DNA from: Mycolicibacterium sp. MU0050
GTDB taxonomy: Bacteria; Actinomycetota; Actinomycetes; Mycobacteriales; Mycobacteriaceae
NCBI RefSeq assembly: GCF_963378085.1
Contig: NZ_OY726395.1
Span: 4,836,001 to 4,900,000 of the forward strand
DNA: 64,000 nt
Direction: 5' to 3'
Part shown: positions 42,261-51,913 of the stretch, piece after piece
How the letters are laid out: every line of letters starts with the position of its first letter
Numbering within the stretch: the stretch's first letter is position 1
The notes under the pieces: model-generated
The model's database searches: none
Told to the model about the DNA's origin: nothing
What the model saw: only the letters and a program-made list of their open reading frames with translations
Position numbers and translations under genes: made by a program

Positions 42261-43049
42261 TCAGACCGCAGGCTTGAGCAGCAAACCCTGGCCGGTAGGT
42301 AGGGCGCAGATCGACACGTCCAAATCGCGCGCCACCTCATCCATAGCAACGCGCTGTTCATCTCGGCCACGGTTGGCATAATCGTCCAGCAGCACAAACG
42401 CGCCAGGCGTCAACTTCGGCCAGAAGTACCGCAACGCCGCGACTTCCGGTGGCGCGCAGTTCATATCAATATGCAAGTACGCGATGGACTCAGACTCCAC
42501 CTGACCCAGCGTCTCCGGCACCGCTCCGACGACAATCCGGTGGTTGGACCATTCAGCGAAGTTGGCGCGCACGCTGTCGACGCCGTCGACATACATCCCA
42601 TTTCGAACCAGTTCTTCGCTCTTCACCAGCGCGCCCGACTCGCGCTCGCTCTCGGAGATGAACCGCGGGTCCAGACCCGCGAAAGTATCGAGAAGATAGA
42701 ACGTTTTACCCAAACGATCCCAGTCGAGATACTCCATGATCGCGCTGCTCAAAAACCCATGGCTGACACCACACTCAACGAAGTCGCCTTCGAGTCGACT
42801 CGCGCCGGCGGCGGCCCACAGTCCGACGTGCACACGCCACTGCCATTGGTACCAATCCTCGTCACCCAGAGCACGCGCCCCGCGCTGGTAGGCACGTTGG
42901 AAGTCCGGATCGTCCACAAAAGCGTAGCTATTGAAGCAGATCAGCGCGTCGTTCGAATACACCTTCGGCAGCAGCTTGCGTGCGAGCCAGTACTCGGCCC
43001 GCACCGCCTTCAACCACAGGCGAGTACGTCCTGAAAGTTTGCCCACCAC
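42261..43049 (-). CDS. TylF/MycF-type sugar O-methyltransferase, copy B
   Basis: The 262-aa paralogue of copy A has the same length and motifs (GDFVECGVSHGFLSSAIMEYL, YLHIDMNCAPPEVAAL, FVLLDDYANRGRDEQ) and an identical C-terminal ALPTGQGLLLKPA segment. Differences cluster in the N-terminal 25 residues and around residues 120-160 (ESERESGALVKSEELVRNG). That region may form part of the acceptor pocket, so the pair may methylate different rhamnose hydroxyls. GTG start. It lies between a gtf gene and copy A on the same strand. Confidence 0.85.
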   Translation of the reverse strand: MVGKLSGRTRLWLKAVRAEYWLARKLLPKVYSNDALICFNSYAFVDDPDFQRAYQRGARALGDEDWYQWQWRVHVGLWAAAGASRLEGDFVECGVSHGFLSSAIMEYLDWDRLGKTFYLLDTFAGLDPRFISESERESGALVKSEELVRNGMYVDGVDSVRANFAEWSNHRIVVGAVPETLGQVESESIAYLHIDMNCAPPEVAALRYFWPKLTPGAFVLLDDYANRGRDEQRVAMDEVARDLDVSICALPTGQGLLLKPAV

Positions 43050-43134
43050 AGCGGCAACACTAACACTCGCTGGCGCAACACGGATTCTCTCCTCGATTCA
43101 GGAAACGCGTCTTCGCGACTTTCATACGGGTCAG

Positions 43135-44403
43135 TCAGCCGTGCCTGCGCGCGCCAGCGACCTTCTCCACCAGGTCAGCAGCGTCAACGACGCTGTCGCT
43201 GGGCTTACTCATCCGAGCCGCAAGATCGCGGGCTCGTGCGGCAGTTTCCGGAGTCAAGATTCGGCGTAGATCGGCGGTGAGCGTCTGGCGGTTGGTCTTC
43301 GAAAAGCGGCGCGTGGTACCTACTTTCAACCGCTTCACCTGTCCCCCCCAGAGGGCTTGATTCGCATCCATCGAAAGAATCAGGGTCGGGATACCCGCGC
43401 GCATGCTCGCCGCGGTCGTGCCGGAACCGCCGTGGTGGACCACCGCGCGGCAGGCGGGAAAGATCGCCGCATAGTTCACCCCAGACACCACCTTGACGTT
43501 GTCGTGGGTCGCTGCATCACTGAAGTCGCTCCAGCCGGCGCAGATCAAGGCTCGCTCGCCGAGTTCGGCGCAAGCCGAACTGATCATTTCGACTGTCTCC
43601 CCGGGAGACTCGACCGGCATGCTTCCGAAGCCGAAGCAGATCGGGGGTGTCCCCGCTGCTATCCAGGACATCACCTCGTCGTCGGACTCGGTCGGTAACT
43701 CCATGGTCAGCGTGCCGACGAACGGCCGCTTTTCATTCCATGACGACCACTCGGCGGCGAGGCCGGGGAACGCAGCGGCATCGTAGGCTTGGATCTCCAC
43801 CGACCCGCGGCGGATGATGCGGCGCGACGTCGGTCCCGTCGCCTTCGGCAAGCCCAGGTCACGCCGCTGCGCATCTTCGATCTTCTTGTTCAGGCGCCAG
43901 CCCAACCAATCGAACGCGATCATCGCCGCGCGGCCGAGAGGTGCGGGCAACCACGTGACCAGTTGACCGTTGGGCCGCATCGGAATGTGGTGCAACGTGG
44001 CCAGGGGAATATTGTGATACTCGGCCACGTTGGCGGCCGGTTCCTGATAGCTCTGACCAGCGACCAACACATCGGCGCCGTCCGCCGCGGCGGTGAGCGT
44101 CTCAGCCATCTGCACCCACGCCTGATCGCTGAGCTCCCACATTTGCCGCCACAACCGACGGATATCGCCGATTCTCCAGAACTTGTGTAAGGCAAACGTC
44201 CAGAAGCTGCGATACACGTCGACCCACGTCCTGGTGTCCAGACCATAGGCGACGGTCTCGAGGCCTGCAGCTTCACTGAAGTCGACCAGGTCGGGCGGCA
44301 CCGCCATCACCACGGTATGTCCTCTGCGCTGCAATTCGCGACCGACGAAGACTGTGGGCTCGATATCGCCGCGCGTTCCATAGCTGGCCAACACAAGCTT
44401 CAT
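43135..44403 (-). CDS. GPL glycosyltransferase (Gtf family), second copy
   Basis: The 422-aa Gtf-family enzyme starts [31 protein letters not shown] and has the donor-site motif [19 protein letters not shown] and a [21 protein letters not shown] block. It is closely related to the copies at 40116 and 50224 and probably acts on the same lipopeptide with a different sugar or position. A GGAGAGG sequence lies upstream of the ATG. It ends 85 bp before methyltransferase copy B. Confidence 0.87.
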   Translation of the reverse strand: MKLVLASYGTRGDIEPTVFVGRELQRRGHTVVMAVPPDLVDFSEAAGLETVAYGLDTRTWVDVYRSFWTFALHKFWRIGDIRRLWRQMWELSDQAWVQMAETLTAAADGADVLVAGQSYQEPAANVAEYHNIPLATLHHIPMRPNGQLVTWLPAPLGRAAMIAFDWLGWRLNKKIEDAQRRDLGLPKATGPTSRRIIRRGSVEIQAYDAAAFPGLAAEWSSWNEKRPFVGTLTMELPTESDDEVMSWIAAGTPPICFGFGSMPVESPGETVEMISSACAELGERALICAGWSDFSDAATHDNVKVVSGVNYAAIFPACRAVVHHGGSGTTAASMRAGIPTLILSMDANQALWGGQVKRLKVGTTRRFSKTNRQTLTADLRRILTPETAARARDLAARMSKPSDSVVDAADLVEKVAGARRHG

Positions 44404-44467
44404 CGCGGATCACACCTCTCCACCAGGCTCCGCAGCCATCGCGGACTCGTCGGCGTCCGGGAGGATG

Positions 44468-45274
44468 TCATTCCTTCCGCCAGAGCACCCCGGTACCGTC
44501 AATCTCGACGATCTCAGCCGAGATGCCGTGCGCTGAACGGTAATCCGTGACGGCCTGCTGGCAACCATCGATCGCGTGATAGTCGTCGACAATGCAGAAG
44601 CCACCCGGGGACAACCGTGAATACAGCCCGTCCAAAGCCTGGATCGTGGATTCGTAGAGGTCACCGTCGAGGCGTAGCACCGCAATCTGTTCGATAGGAG
44701 CATCGTTCAAGGTGTCCTTGAACCAGCCGGGGAGGAACCGCACCTGGCTGTCCAACAGGCCGTAGCGTTCGAAGTTTGCCCTGACATCCTGCTCGGACAC
44801 CGCCAGGATCGGGGCGGCCAAGTGCAATCGGTCGCCCTTGTCCGCCTTGAAGTTGGCCGCGTCCGGCGGCGGCACCCCGGCGAACGAATCGGCCAGCCAG
44901 ACGCAACGGCTCTCATCGCCGTAGGCCGCGAGCACCGCACGCATCAGAATCGATGCCCCGCCGCGCCATACGCCACATTCGACCAAGTCACCGGGGACGT
45001 CATCGGCGAGCACGGTTTCGACGCACTCCTGGAGACTGGTGAGGCGCTTCATCCCGATCATCGTCAGCGCGTCGGCGGGCCAATCCAGCCCCAGGTCGCG
45101 TTTGCGTTGATCGAAGGGGCGCTTACGCACCAACATGAAGTTGCCGATCTTGAAGAGAGGACGATGCAACCAGTCCCACCCAACCGGCACCAGCTCATCG
45201 CTCCCGTACCGGGTCAGGTCCTGCCGCAGCAGGTCCAAGTACGCAGATCGGCTGTCACGATCAGTCACGGTCAA
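44468..45274 (-). CDS. TylF/MycF-type O-methyltransferase, third Rmt-like enzyme
   Basis: The 268-aa TylF-family methyltransferase is more distant from copies A and B. It has GDLVECGVWRGGASILMRAVL, CVWLADSFAGVPPPD, IAVLRLDGDLYESTIQALDGLY and GFCIVDDYHAIDGCQQAV. The RLDGDLY and VDDYHA acidic residues fit the magnesium site of MycF/TylF O-methyltransferases. The target is probably a hydroxyl of a GPL sugar. The first codon is TTG at 45274 with a GTG at 45268 as alternative. It is 64 bp upstream of a gtf gene. Confidence 0.83.
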   Translation of the reverse strand: MTVTDRDSRSAYLDLLRQDLTRYGSDELVPVGWDWLHRPLFKIGNFMLVRKRPFDQRKRDLGLDWPADALTMIGMKRLTSLQECVETVLADDVPGDLVECGVWRGGASILMRAVLAAYGDESRCVWLADSFAGVPPPDAANFKADKGDRLHLAAPILAVSEQDVRANFERYGLLDSQVRFLPGWFKDTLNDAPIEQIAVLRLDGDLYESTIQALDGLYSRLSPGGFCIVDDYHAIDGCQQAVTDYRSAHGISAEIVEIDGTGVLWRKE

Positions 45275-45525
45275 AAAACTGCCCCAATCTCCAATATTGG
45301 CAATCTCGGGGACAGCCTAACCCTATCGCCATGCCTTGGCGTCATTTCGGGTTCTCCCGCACCCGTTGGGACGCTGAGGTTTTGGCTGCCATCCGAGACA
45401 TTTACGCGCATACATTCAGTTTTGGCGAACTATACGAAGCGCCCGGACTCAGGTTCCACTAGGAGTAATGGCTACCGGTAGCCGTGCTGGCAAAACTACG
45501 ATGGCCCACCAGGCCGCTCCGGCGC

Positions 45526-46344
45526 CTATCGAAAGACCGCTCGAGGAAGCTGCTTCGACTCTTTGGCCCGGTGGACCACCACCACCGAATCGAAAACCTC
45601 GATGCGGTCGATGATCGTCGCGGCAAACGGCACGTCCACCTGCTGAACCCGCTTGGGATGGCCTTCCATGACCTGAAATACCGATTTCATTTGCATGTAG
45701 TGCGCGTGCATGGCGTCCATGAGCCACTTGGTGAAGTCAACGAAGGACTCGGGCTGGTCCCGATATGGCGTCCAGTAGTTGGCGCACACGTCCTCCACCA
45801 TGTAGACGCCACCCGGCCGGAGCCGCGGGAACAGATACTGGAATGAGGAAATCATCTGTTTAGGGGTGTGACCGCCGTCGTCGAGCACGGTGTCGAACGG
45901 CCCGAACTCCTCGAGGACGCTACTCAGGAAGCTGGTGTCGGTCTGGTCGCCTACCCGGACGTGTATATCGCTCTCGGGCGCGTCGTACTGGGCCACCTTG
46001 GGATTGATATCGAGACCGACGATCGTGGCATCGGGTAGGTACTCTCGCCACATCCGTAGCGAGCCGCCCCGATCCACGCCGATCTCGAGCATGCGCTCCG
46101 TGTGAGTCAGAACCGATTGATAGATCGGGAAATAGTGCCGCAGCTTGTGGACGTTCTCGGTGTGTTCGAACACTCGCCCGATGGGTGTGTCCCCGGGTGC
46201 GCTGTCCTCGGCGCGCATCGGCACGGCGCGTGCGAGGTCCGGTCCCAGGGCCTCGAGCATCCGAGACCGCCCTTTGTAGGGATAGCGGCGGGTAACGAAG
46301 GGCGGCTTCGATTGCAGCGCCAGGCGGAAGGGGGCCATCGTCAT
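45526..46344 (-). CDS. MycE/CmcI-like O-methyltransferase
   Basis: The 272-aa SAM methyltransferase has MLEIGVDRGGSLRMWREYLPDATIVGLDINP, FDTVLDDGGHTPKQMISSFQYLFPRLRPGGVYMVEDV and a C-terminal IEVFDSVVVVHRAK. The DDGGHT loop and EDV triad match the MycE-type metal-dependent sugar methyltransferases. By position it is a fourth tailoring methyltransferase of GPL sugars (an Rmt4-like role is possible). The start is ATG at 46344 or 46338. It lies 170 bp downstream of the acyltransferase. Confidence 0.82.
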   Translation of the reverse strand: MTMAPFRLALQSKPPFVTRRYPYKGRSRMLEALGPDLARAVPMRAEDSAPGDTPIGRVFEHTENVHKLRHYFPIYQSVLTHTERMLEIGVDRGGSLRMWREYLPDATIVGLDINPKVAQYDAPESDIHVRVGDQTDTSFLSSVLEEFGPFDTVLDDGGHTPKQMISSFQYLFPRLRPGGVYMVEDVCANYWTPYRDQPESFVDFTKWLMDAMHAHYMQMKSVFQVMEGHPKRVQQVDVPFAATIIDRIEVFDSVVVVHRAKESKQLPRAVFR

Positions 46345-46514
46345 GAAACCCTATGCCCGTCAATAGAACTAAGCCCTACTTGATCTCCAAAAAGCGCCAT
46401 GCGGCGCAGCATACTCACGATATTTGGCAACTTTCTTGGATTTTGCTGTCAGCAAAGGGGGTGGCGCGCCACGGTACCCCGAACTCACGCCGTCGGCCGG
46501 TTGGGGGTTGGAAA

Positions 46515-47615
46515 CTAGTGTTGTCTGGATTCGGCCGCCGCGACTTCTCCCAGCGGAGCCCCCGACGCCGCCGCCAACCGCCGACGTTTGATCCGGCGTT
46601 TCAGCGACAACGCTCGCTTCTCCACCAAAAACCAGCTCGCCGCCGCGAGTGGCAGCGTGGCCGCAACTGATACGACAAAAAAGAGGAAGGGATTCATGGC
46701 GGATAGCCCTGCGACCGCCAACAATTGCTGGACCGGGAACGCATAGATATACATCCCGTAGGACACGTCGGTCCGGATGTTCAACCGCTTCTTCTTGACC
46801 AGGATGCCGGAGACCACCACGGCGTACGCCAACGGCAGGCCGCCCACCAACCGATAGTCCGGCATGACGCTGGCAGCCATGACGATCACGCTGCTCACCG
46901 CGACCAGCGACCAGCGCGCTGGAATAACGTCCCGCCAGTGGTACAACACCGCCCCAGCCGCAAACATGATTGCGCAGCGCATCGCGAGCTGCGGGATGGT
47001 CCATACCCCAGGGAAAGTCAAGGGCGGCAGCATAGCCGCCCCGGCCACCGCCAGCACCAGGATCACCGGCGACACCCACCGGAACTTGGCGAGCCCGACT
47101 ATGCCGAGGCCGGCAACGGCGAGGTAGCACATCAGTTCCCAGATGAGGGACCAGAGAGAGGCATTCCAGATGCCGGCGAATGGGATGTCGCTCGGCGTGC
47201 CGCCGACGTCGAACTGTAGGTGGATGATGCCGAGGTTCTTCAGCACGTATTCGACCGGAGCAGTAGACAGCAGCAGCTTCATCGGCGAGCCGCCCTGAAT
47301 CGCGACGCTCAGAGGCGCGATGACGAAGGCAGTGATCGCCAGGCAGATGTAGAAGCCGGGAAGGATGCGCAGCGCGCGGGCGGCCAGGTAATCGCGCACA
47401 TGCGGGTCCCGGAGCCAGCTCGCCGTGATGAGAAAACCGGACAGCGCGAAGAATCCGTCGACGCCCACCGAGAAGAGCAGCTGCAGGACAGCCGGTGATT
47501 GAACTGCGTGACCGGTGACCGGAAACGCGTGAAACAAGATCACCTCAGTCGCCAAGACGAGCCGTAATGCGTTCAATGCGTTGTTGCGTGGATCGAACGC
47601 TGTTCCGAGCTTCAT
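46515..47615 (-). CDS. atf: GPL sugar acyltransferase (acyltransferase-3 family)
   Basis: The 366-aa OafA/YrhL-type membrane acyltransferase has about ten hydrophobic segments. Motifs include NALRLVLATEVILFHAF (catalytic-type His), SVGVDGFFALSGFLITASWLRD, RALRILPGFYICL and SLWSLIWELMCYLAVAG. In M. smegmatis Atf1 acetylates the 6-deoxytalose of GPL. The same genomic setting supports that role here. A strong GAGGAGG precedes the ATG at 47615. The C-terminal tail (KRRIKRRR) is cytoplasmic in appearance. Confidence 0.87.
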   Translation of the reverse strand: MKLGTAFDPRNNALNALRLVLATEVILFHAFPVTGHAVQSPAVLQLLFSVGVDGFFALSGFLITASWLRDPHVRDYLAARALRILPGFYICLAITAFVIAPLSVAIQGGSPMKLLLSTAPVEYVLKNLGIIHLQFDVGGTPSDIPFAGIWNASLWSLIWELMCYLAVAGLGIVGLAKFRWVSPVILVLAVAGAAMLPPLTFPGVWTIPQLAMRCAIMFAAGAVLYHWRDVIPARWSLVAVSSVIVMAASVMPDYRLVGGLPLAYAVVVSGILVKKKRLNIRTDVSYGMYIYAFPVQQLLAVAGLSAMNPFLFFVVSVAATLPLAAASWFLVEKRALSLKRRIKRRRLAAASGAPLGEVAAAESRQH

Positions 47616-47810
47616 CCGCCTCCTCGGTTCCGCTGTAGCGGCGTAATCGTATCGCCAGACCGGTTACGGCTGCCCAACTTTCACGCACCCAACATCACCA
47701 CCGATACGGGTGTGTTCGCCACCGTTGACGGAAATCGTCGGTTGTTGTGGTCAGAGCCCCGCTGCTGCGCGGATTCCGGTTGCTGCCCCGTCGGCGGCGC
47801 CGGGACTTCG

Positions 47811-48854
47811 CTAGGCCCACGTCCCCTTGCGGCCGTGGGCAATTGCGACAGCCTCGTAGAGCGGCTTCATGAACTTGCGCGAGAATCGATAGCGCAGATT
47901 GAAGTGGCCTCGGAAGTCGTCCAATGAGGTGCGGAACCCCCGCTCACTGGCCTGATACGCGCCAAATACGCGGTCCAAAACGGCCTCGTCCCAAGGGTCA
48001 TCGTTCGCTGCAGCGCGCAGCGTGTCGTAGGCGACCGTCAGCCAGTCGGTGCCGAAGGGTTCTTCGACGGGACCCGATTCGCGCTGCCGACGGAGACTGG
48101 GTTCGAGAAACTCATCAACGGGACTGTCGTCCCCGGTGTCGAGTGCGATGGGCAGAATGGCGGAAATGCGTTTGAGTTCGCGTCGCCAATCCTCCAGTAG
48201 GTTCGTGTAATCAACGAACACCCTCGGCAAACCACGAGTGTGCTGCTCAGCCAACAAGTTGTATTTGAGCCATAATGCACTCGCGAGTTGCGGAGTCGCC
48301 TGCATGAATTTGGCGAGTGAGCGATTCACCTCCGTAGGGTCCCGGACCGCGAGTACGGCGGCGATGTCGTAGCCGGCCATCCGCGCGGCGTTGAACCAGG
48401 CATCACACAACAGCGAAATGTGCAGGACTTTGATGACCGTGACAGGCGCAGTCGGCAATTCGCGGAGATAGTCTGCGATCTGGGCGCTGAACTGGGTCTT
48501 CTCTTCGTCGCTCAGCACCCCCTCGTCCTGCAATCGGAGTGTCGGATCGAAGTAGCTGCTGCCATGCCGGTACAAGAACTTCTCGTTGAGGTGCAGCGCG
48601 GCGCGGGGCTCCCAGTAGCCGCGCGGGTTGTTCGCATCGGCCCCCAACATTCCGGGTGGCATGGCCACACCGCTGAGCGAAAGCGCTCGGGTCAATGCGG
48701 AGGTCCCGGACCGTCCCATGCCCAGGACAAACATGATGACAGGCCGCCGGGCAGAGTTCATCTCGTTCGTCGCGGTCACAGCGAACTCCGATCCATCGGC
48801 GCCGTAGTTCTTCTGGCGCGTCGCTGTTGCAGCGGAAGATATGTTGACAGACAT
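47811..48854 (-). CDS. PAPS-dependent sulfotransferase family protein
   Basis: The 347-aa protein has the 5'-phosphosulfate-binding P-loop-like motif FVLGMGRSGTSALTRALSLSG (residues ~42-62). A second region, AVLAVRDPTEVNRSLAKFM, has the Arg and Ser expected for 3'-phosphate contacts. It resembles mycobacterial Stf-type sulfotransferases. It lies inside the GPL locus between the epimerase and acyltransferase genes on the same strand. Sulfation of a GPL sugar is therefore the simplest reading, and sulfated GPL-type lipids have been described in the M. fortuitum group. The first ~35 residues are variable; a start at the Met near residue 32 is possible. No PAPS-synthesis genes are present in the window. 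Confidence 0.8.
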   Translation of the reverse strand: MSVNISSAATATRQKNYGADGSEFAVTATNEMNSARRPVIMFVLGMGRSGTSALTRALSLSGVAMPPGMLGADANNPRGYWEPRAALHLNEKFLYRHGSSYFDPTLRLQDEGVLSDEEKTQFSAQIADYLRELPTAPVTVIKVLHISLLCDAWFNAARMAGYDIAAVLAVRDPTEVNRSLAKFMQATPQLASALWLKYNLLAEQHTRGLPRVFVDYTNLLEDWRRELKRISAILPIALDTGDDSPVDEFLEPSLRRQRESGPVEEPFGTDWLTVAYDTLRAAANDDPWDEAVLDRVFGAYQASERGFRTSLDDFRGHFNLRYRFSRKFMKPLYEAVAIAHGRKGTWA

Positions 48855-49052
48855 AGGATTTCAGTCATGAGAGCCTCTGGTCCGGGGGCCAGCAATTGCT
48901 TTACAGATTACGGCCACCCAGTAAATAGTGACCGCTTTACCCGACGCTAGCCGCCCCGAGGCGCCCCCCGCAAGCGGTCCGAATATTTCATCGGTCGGGT
49001 ATCCCAAAACTGGGACACCCGACTCAATCGCGATGGCCCAACCATTGCCGCG

Positions 49053-50123
49053 CTAGGGATTTGGCGTGACCGTGCTGATCCACTCGAGCAATACGGGCAG
49101 ACCGTCAGCCAGCGTCCACTTGGGACTCCAGCCGAGAGCATCGTTCGCGGGTCCGATGTCACAACTCGCGGCGCGCACATCCCCGTCTCGAAACTTGCCC
49201 ACAACCACCGGCTCTGGCGCTTCGCAGATTCCCGCTACCGTGCGCGCCAACTCGTGGACAGTGGTCGCCGCGCCCGACCCGATGTCATGGCAGCGCCGAC
49301 CGGCCGCCGGGGCCGCTATCGTGGCGAACAACGCCTCCACCACATCTTCGATGTAGACGAAGTCACGAACGATACGGCCGTCTTCGTAGACCTCCAATGC
49401 GTGGTGCTCCCGAGCCAACCGTGCGAAGAGCGCCACAATGCCGGTATAGGAGTTGGTCAGCGATTGACCGGGACCATAGACATTTTGCAGGCGGAGCACC
49501 GTCAGGTTGGTGTCGTGCGCCGCGGTCCAAGCCGCCAGTAGATGCTCCTGAGCCAGTTTGGTCGCGGCGTAGACGTTGGTGGGACGTGGTTCGGTTCGAC
49601 TGGCACAACTGGGGATTGGTTGTGCAGGGGCATCTTCAGGCCCCTGCGGATCCCAGATTCCGGCGGCGAGCTGGGCGTGGCTGCGGGGCGGCGGGTAAAA
49701 GGTTCGGTCGGCACAGCGCCACGCACCCTCGCCGTAAACAGCCCTCGATGACGCAACCACGAGCTGTCGAGGCACCACACCGGACCGCCTCAGGGCGTCG
49801 AGCATCTGGGTGGTCCCCACCACGTTCACGGACCCGTGCCTGGTGGCTTCTGATAGAGACTGCGCTGTCCCTGTTTCGGCCGCGAGATGCACGATCTGGT
49901 CCGGTACGAACAAGCGAAGCACGGCGTTCCAGTCCGGTGCATGCGTGACATCACCGGTGAATACCCGCACTGCCGCCGGCAGATCCAGCTCGCCGCCCCC
50001 AGCGTGAACCTGCGGATGCAGGATGTCCATCACAGCGACTTCGTAGCCTGCCTGAACCAGCCGGGCCGAGAGGGCGGACCCGATGAAACCCGCTCCGCCG
50101 GTGATCAGTACGGATCTAGACAA
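49053..50123 (-). CDS. NAD-dependent sugar epimerase/dehydratase
   Basis: The ~356-aa extended SDR has VLITGGAGFIGSALSARLVQ, HLAAETGTAQSLSEA, VVASSRAVYGEG, the catalytic NVYAATK (YxxxK), LRLQNVYGPGQSL and RIVRDFVYIEDVVEAL. It belongs to the nucleotide-sugar epimerase group that makes deoxyhexoses. In GPL loci the homologous gene is linked to 6-deoxytalose supply. A TTG start at 50123 follows GGAAGG. The longer frame to 50177 is possible but less like the family. It is 100 bp downstream of a gtf gene. Confidence 0.82.
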   Translation of the reverse strand: MSRSVLITGGAGFIGSALSARLVQAGYEVAVMDILHPQVHAGGGELDLPAAVRVFTGDVTHAPDWNAVLRLFVPDQIVHLAAETGTAQSLSEATRHGSVNVVGTTQMLDALRRSGVVPRQLVVASSRAVYGEGAWRCADRTFYPPPRSHAQLAAGIWDPQGPEDAPAQPIPSCASRTEPRPTNVYAATKLAQEHLLAAWTAAHDTNLTVLRLQNVYGPGQSLTNSYTGIVALFARLAREHHALEVYEDGRIVRDFVYIEDVVEALFATIAAPAAGRRCHDIGSGAATTVHELARTVAGICEAPEPVVVGKFRDGDVRAASCDIGPANDALGWSPKWTLADGLPVLLEWISTVTPNP

Positions 50124-50223
50124 GATCGACGCCTTCCGTGCGAGTGCATAGTCAGTGGACTGCCGATTAACAACCAAGTCATGCTATCGCCGGCACTCAG
50201 GGCTCCGAGCCAGGCGTCACCGC

Positions 50224-51495
50224 TCATGGCTCGAACACCGCGGCGGCGCGTCGCTCGATCAGGTCGGCCGCATGGCGAATACTTTGTGAGGGAGCAGTCA
50301 TCTGGGCAGCTATCTCTCGTGCGTGCACTGCGCAATCTGGCGTCAGGATCCTCCGCAGGTCGGCAACCAGAGTCGCTCGCGTTGTGGTCGAAAATCGCCT
50401 TGCGGCACCGATTTCGAGGTTCTCCAGCTGCGCGCCCCAGAGCGGTTGATCCCCCGCGGTCCACAACGCCAGCGTCGGTACACCAGCGCGCAGGCTCGCC
50501 GCCATCGTTCCGGAACCGCCGTGGTGGACAACGGCTCGACATTTCGGAAAGACCGCTGCGTAGTTCACAACGCCCGCTACGTGGACATGGCCGAACCGGG
50601 GCGTCTCTCTCAGGTCTGTGCCGCCGGCACACACCAGCGCCCGCTCTCCCAATTCTGCGCAAGCCGCGCTGATCATTTCGACCGTGTCCGCAGGCGACTG
50701 CATGGGGATGCTGCCGAAACCGAAACAAATCGGTGCAGAACCTGCGTCGATCCACGCCATCACCTCCACGTCGTCCGCAGCGGTCAATTCCATTGTCAAG
50801 GTCCCGACAAAGGGGCGCCGCCCCGGATGCGACACGTTCCATTCTTCGGCAAGGCCGGGAAAACACACCGCGTCATAGGCTTGAATCTCGAGCGCTCCGT
50901 ACTCCGCCATCCTGCGCGCCGCTGTGCCTTTCGCCTGCGGCAGTCCGAGCTCACAGCGTTGCGCGTCCTCCACACGCTTGGTCAGGCGCCACAACAGCCA
51001 ATCGTAAGCCTGCATTCCGGACCGAACCACCGGTGCCGGCAGGGTCGGAACGATACGGCCGTTGGGCCGCCACGGAAACGTGTGCAGGACGGCGAGCGGG
51101 ATGCCGTAATGCTGCGCAACATTTGCAGCGGGTTGCTCATAGCCGACGCCAGTCGACAAGAGATCGGCGTCCTTCGCCAAGGTCATCAGGGCCCTGTTCA
51201 TCTCCGCCCAATGTCGGGTCGCACCCTGCAATGCGTCGCGGGACAACGCGACCAGGTCCTGTATTCGCCAAAACCGTCGGGTCCAGCGGGTCCATCCGTC
51301 ACGGTAGGCACCCAATTGTGGTTCGACCTCGATTCCGTAAGGGATGGCATCGAGTCCCGTTGCGTGGGCGAAGCCGACCAGATCCGGCGGCACGGCCATC
51401 CGGACCTCGTGTCCTCTGCGCTGGAGTTCGTGTCCGACGGCCACCGAGGGCTCGATGTCGCCGCGGGTCCCGTAACTCGCCATGGCGAACCTCAT
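50224..51495 (-). CDS. GPL glycosyltransferase (Gtf family), third copy
   Basis: The 423-aa Gtf-family enzyme begins [31 protein letters not shown] and has the donor motif [19 protein letters not shown] and a [21 protein letters not shown] block. The ATG at 51495 matches the N-terminus of its paralogues; 13 further residues are open upstream. It is the first gene of the leftward sugar-tailoring group (gtf-epimerase-sulfotransferase-atf-methyltransferases-gtf) and is divergent from rmlA. With three Gtf copies, triglycosylated or more complex GPLs are plausible. Confidence 0.87.
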   Translation of the reverse strand: MRFAMASYGTRGDIEPSVAVGHELQRRGHEVRMAVPPDLVGFAHATGLDAIPYGIEVEPQLGAYRDGWTRWTRRFWRIQDLVALSRDALQGATRHWAEMNRALMTLAKDADLLSTGVGYEQPAANVAQHYGIPLAVLHTFPWRPNGRIVPTLPAPVVRSGMQAYDWLLWRLTKRVEDAQRCELGLPQAKGTAARRMAEYGALEIQAYDAVCFPGLAEEWNVSHPGRRPFVGTLTMELTAADDVEVMAWIDAGSAPICFGFGSIPMQSPADTVEMISAACAELGERALVCAGGTDLRETPRFGHVHVAGVVNYAAVFPKCRAVVHHGGSGTMAASLRAGVPTLALWTAGDQPLWGAQLENLEIGAARRFSTTTRATLVADLRRILTPDCAVHAREIAAQMTAPSQSIRHAADLIERRAAAVFEP

Positions 51496-51913
51496 GTGGG
51501 TTGCGCCCCTCCCCGGTTTCGACGTGCCGGTCAATCACCGCGTTCTGTTGGCCATTATGGCGATTGCCCGGTGCCGGCGGCGGTGTTCCGATCTTCGTAC
51601 GAAGCTTTTCGTAATTGCGAAAGATGTTGCAGCGATCCCGGATCGGCGTTTCGTGGCGGATCTTGCAGGGAATATGCGGTTTTCCGCCGGCCCTGGCAAC
51701 CAGATATCGCATACGCCAGCACCAGCGATATTCGAACGGCGATTCGGCTTCTGGCCGGCGGTGGGTCGCGTGCCCGAACGCGCATCAGCGGCAGCGGCCA
51801 CTAATCCGCCGGTCTCTTTACCGTGCGGGTTAAGCTTTACGGGTGTTTTGCCCCATGGGCCAATGCCACGCCCTCGAACGGTCCGGTTCTTTGACCACGT
51901 CGGGTATGACGTC
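51496..51913. promoter_or_regulatory. Divergent promoter region between gtf and rmlA
   Basis: 418 bp without a convincing gene. The open frame running into rmlA from upstream has no family-like residues. The interval is less GC-rich than its neighbours and must hold promoters for both divergent units. I see no clear palindrome or riboswitch. Confidence 0.5.

Noticed and set aside
45291..45300. CCAATATTGG palindrome upstream of the third Rmt-like gene
   Set aside because: Only ten bases and not extended on either side; could easily be chance.
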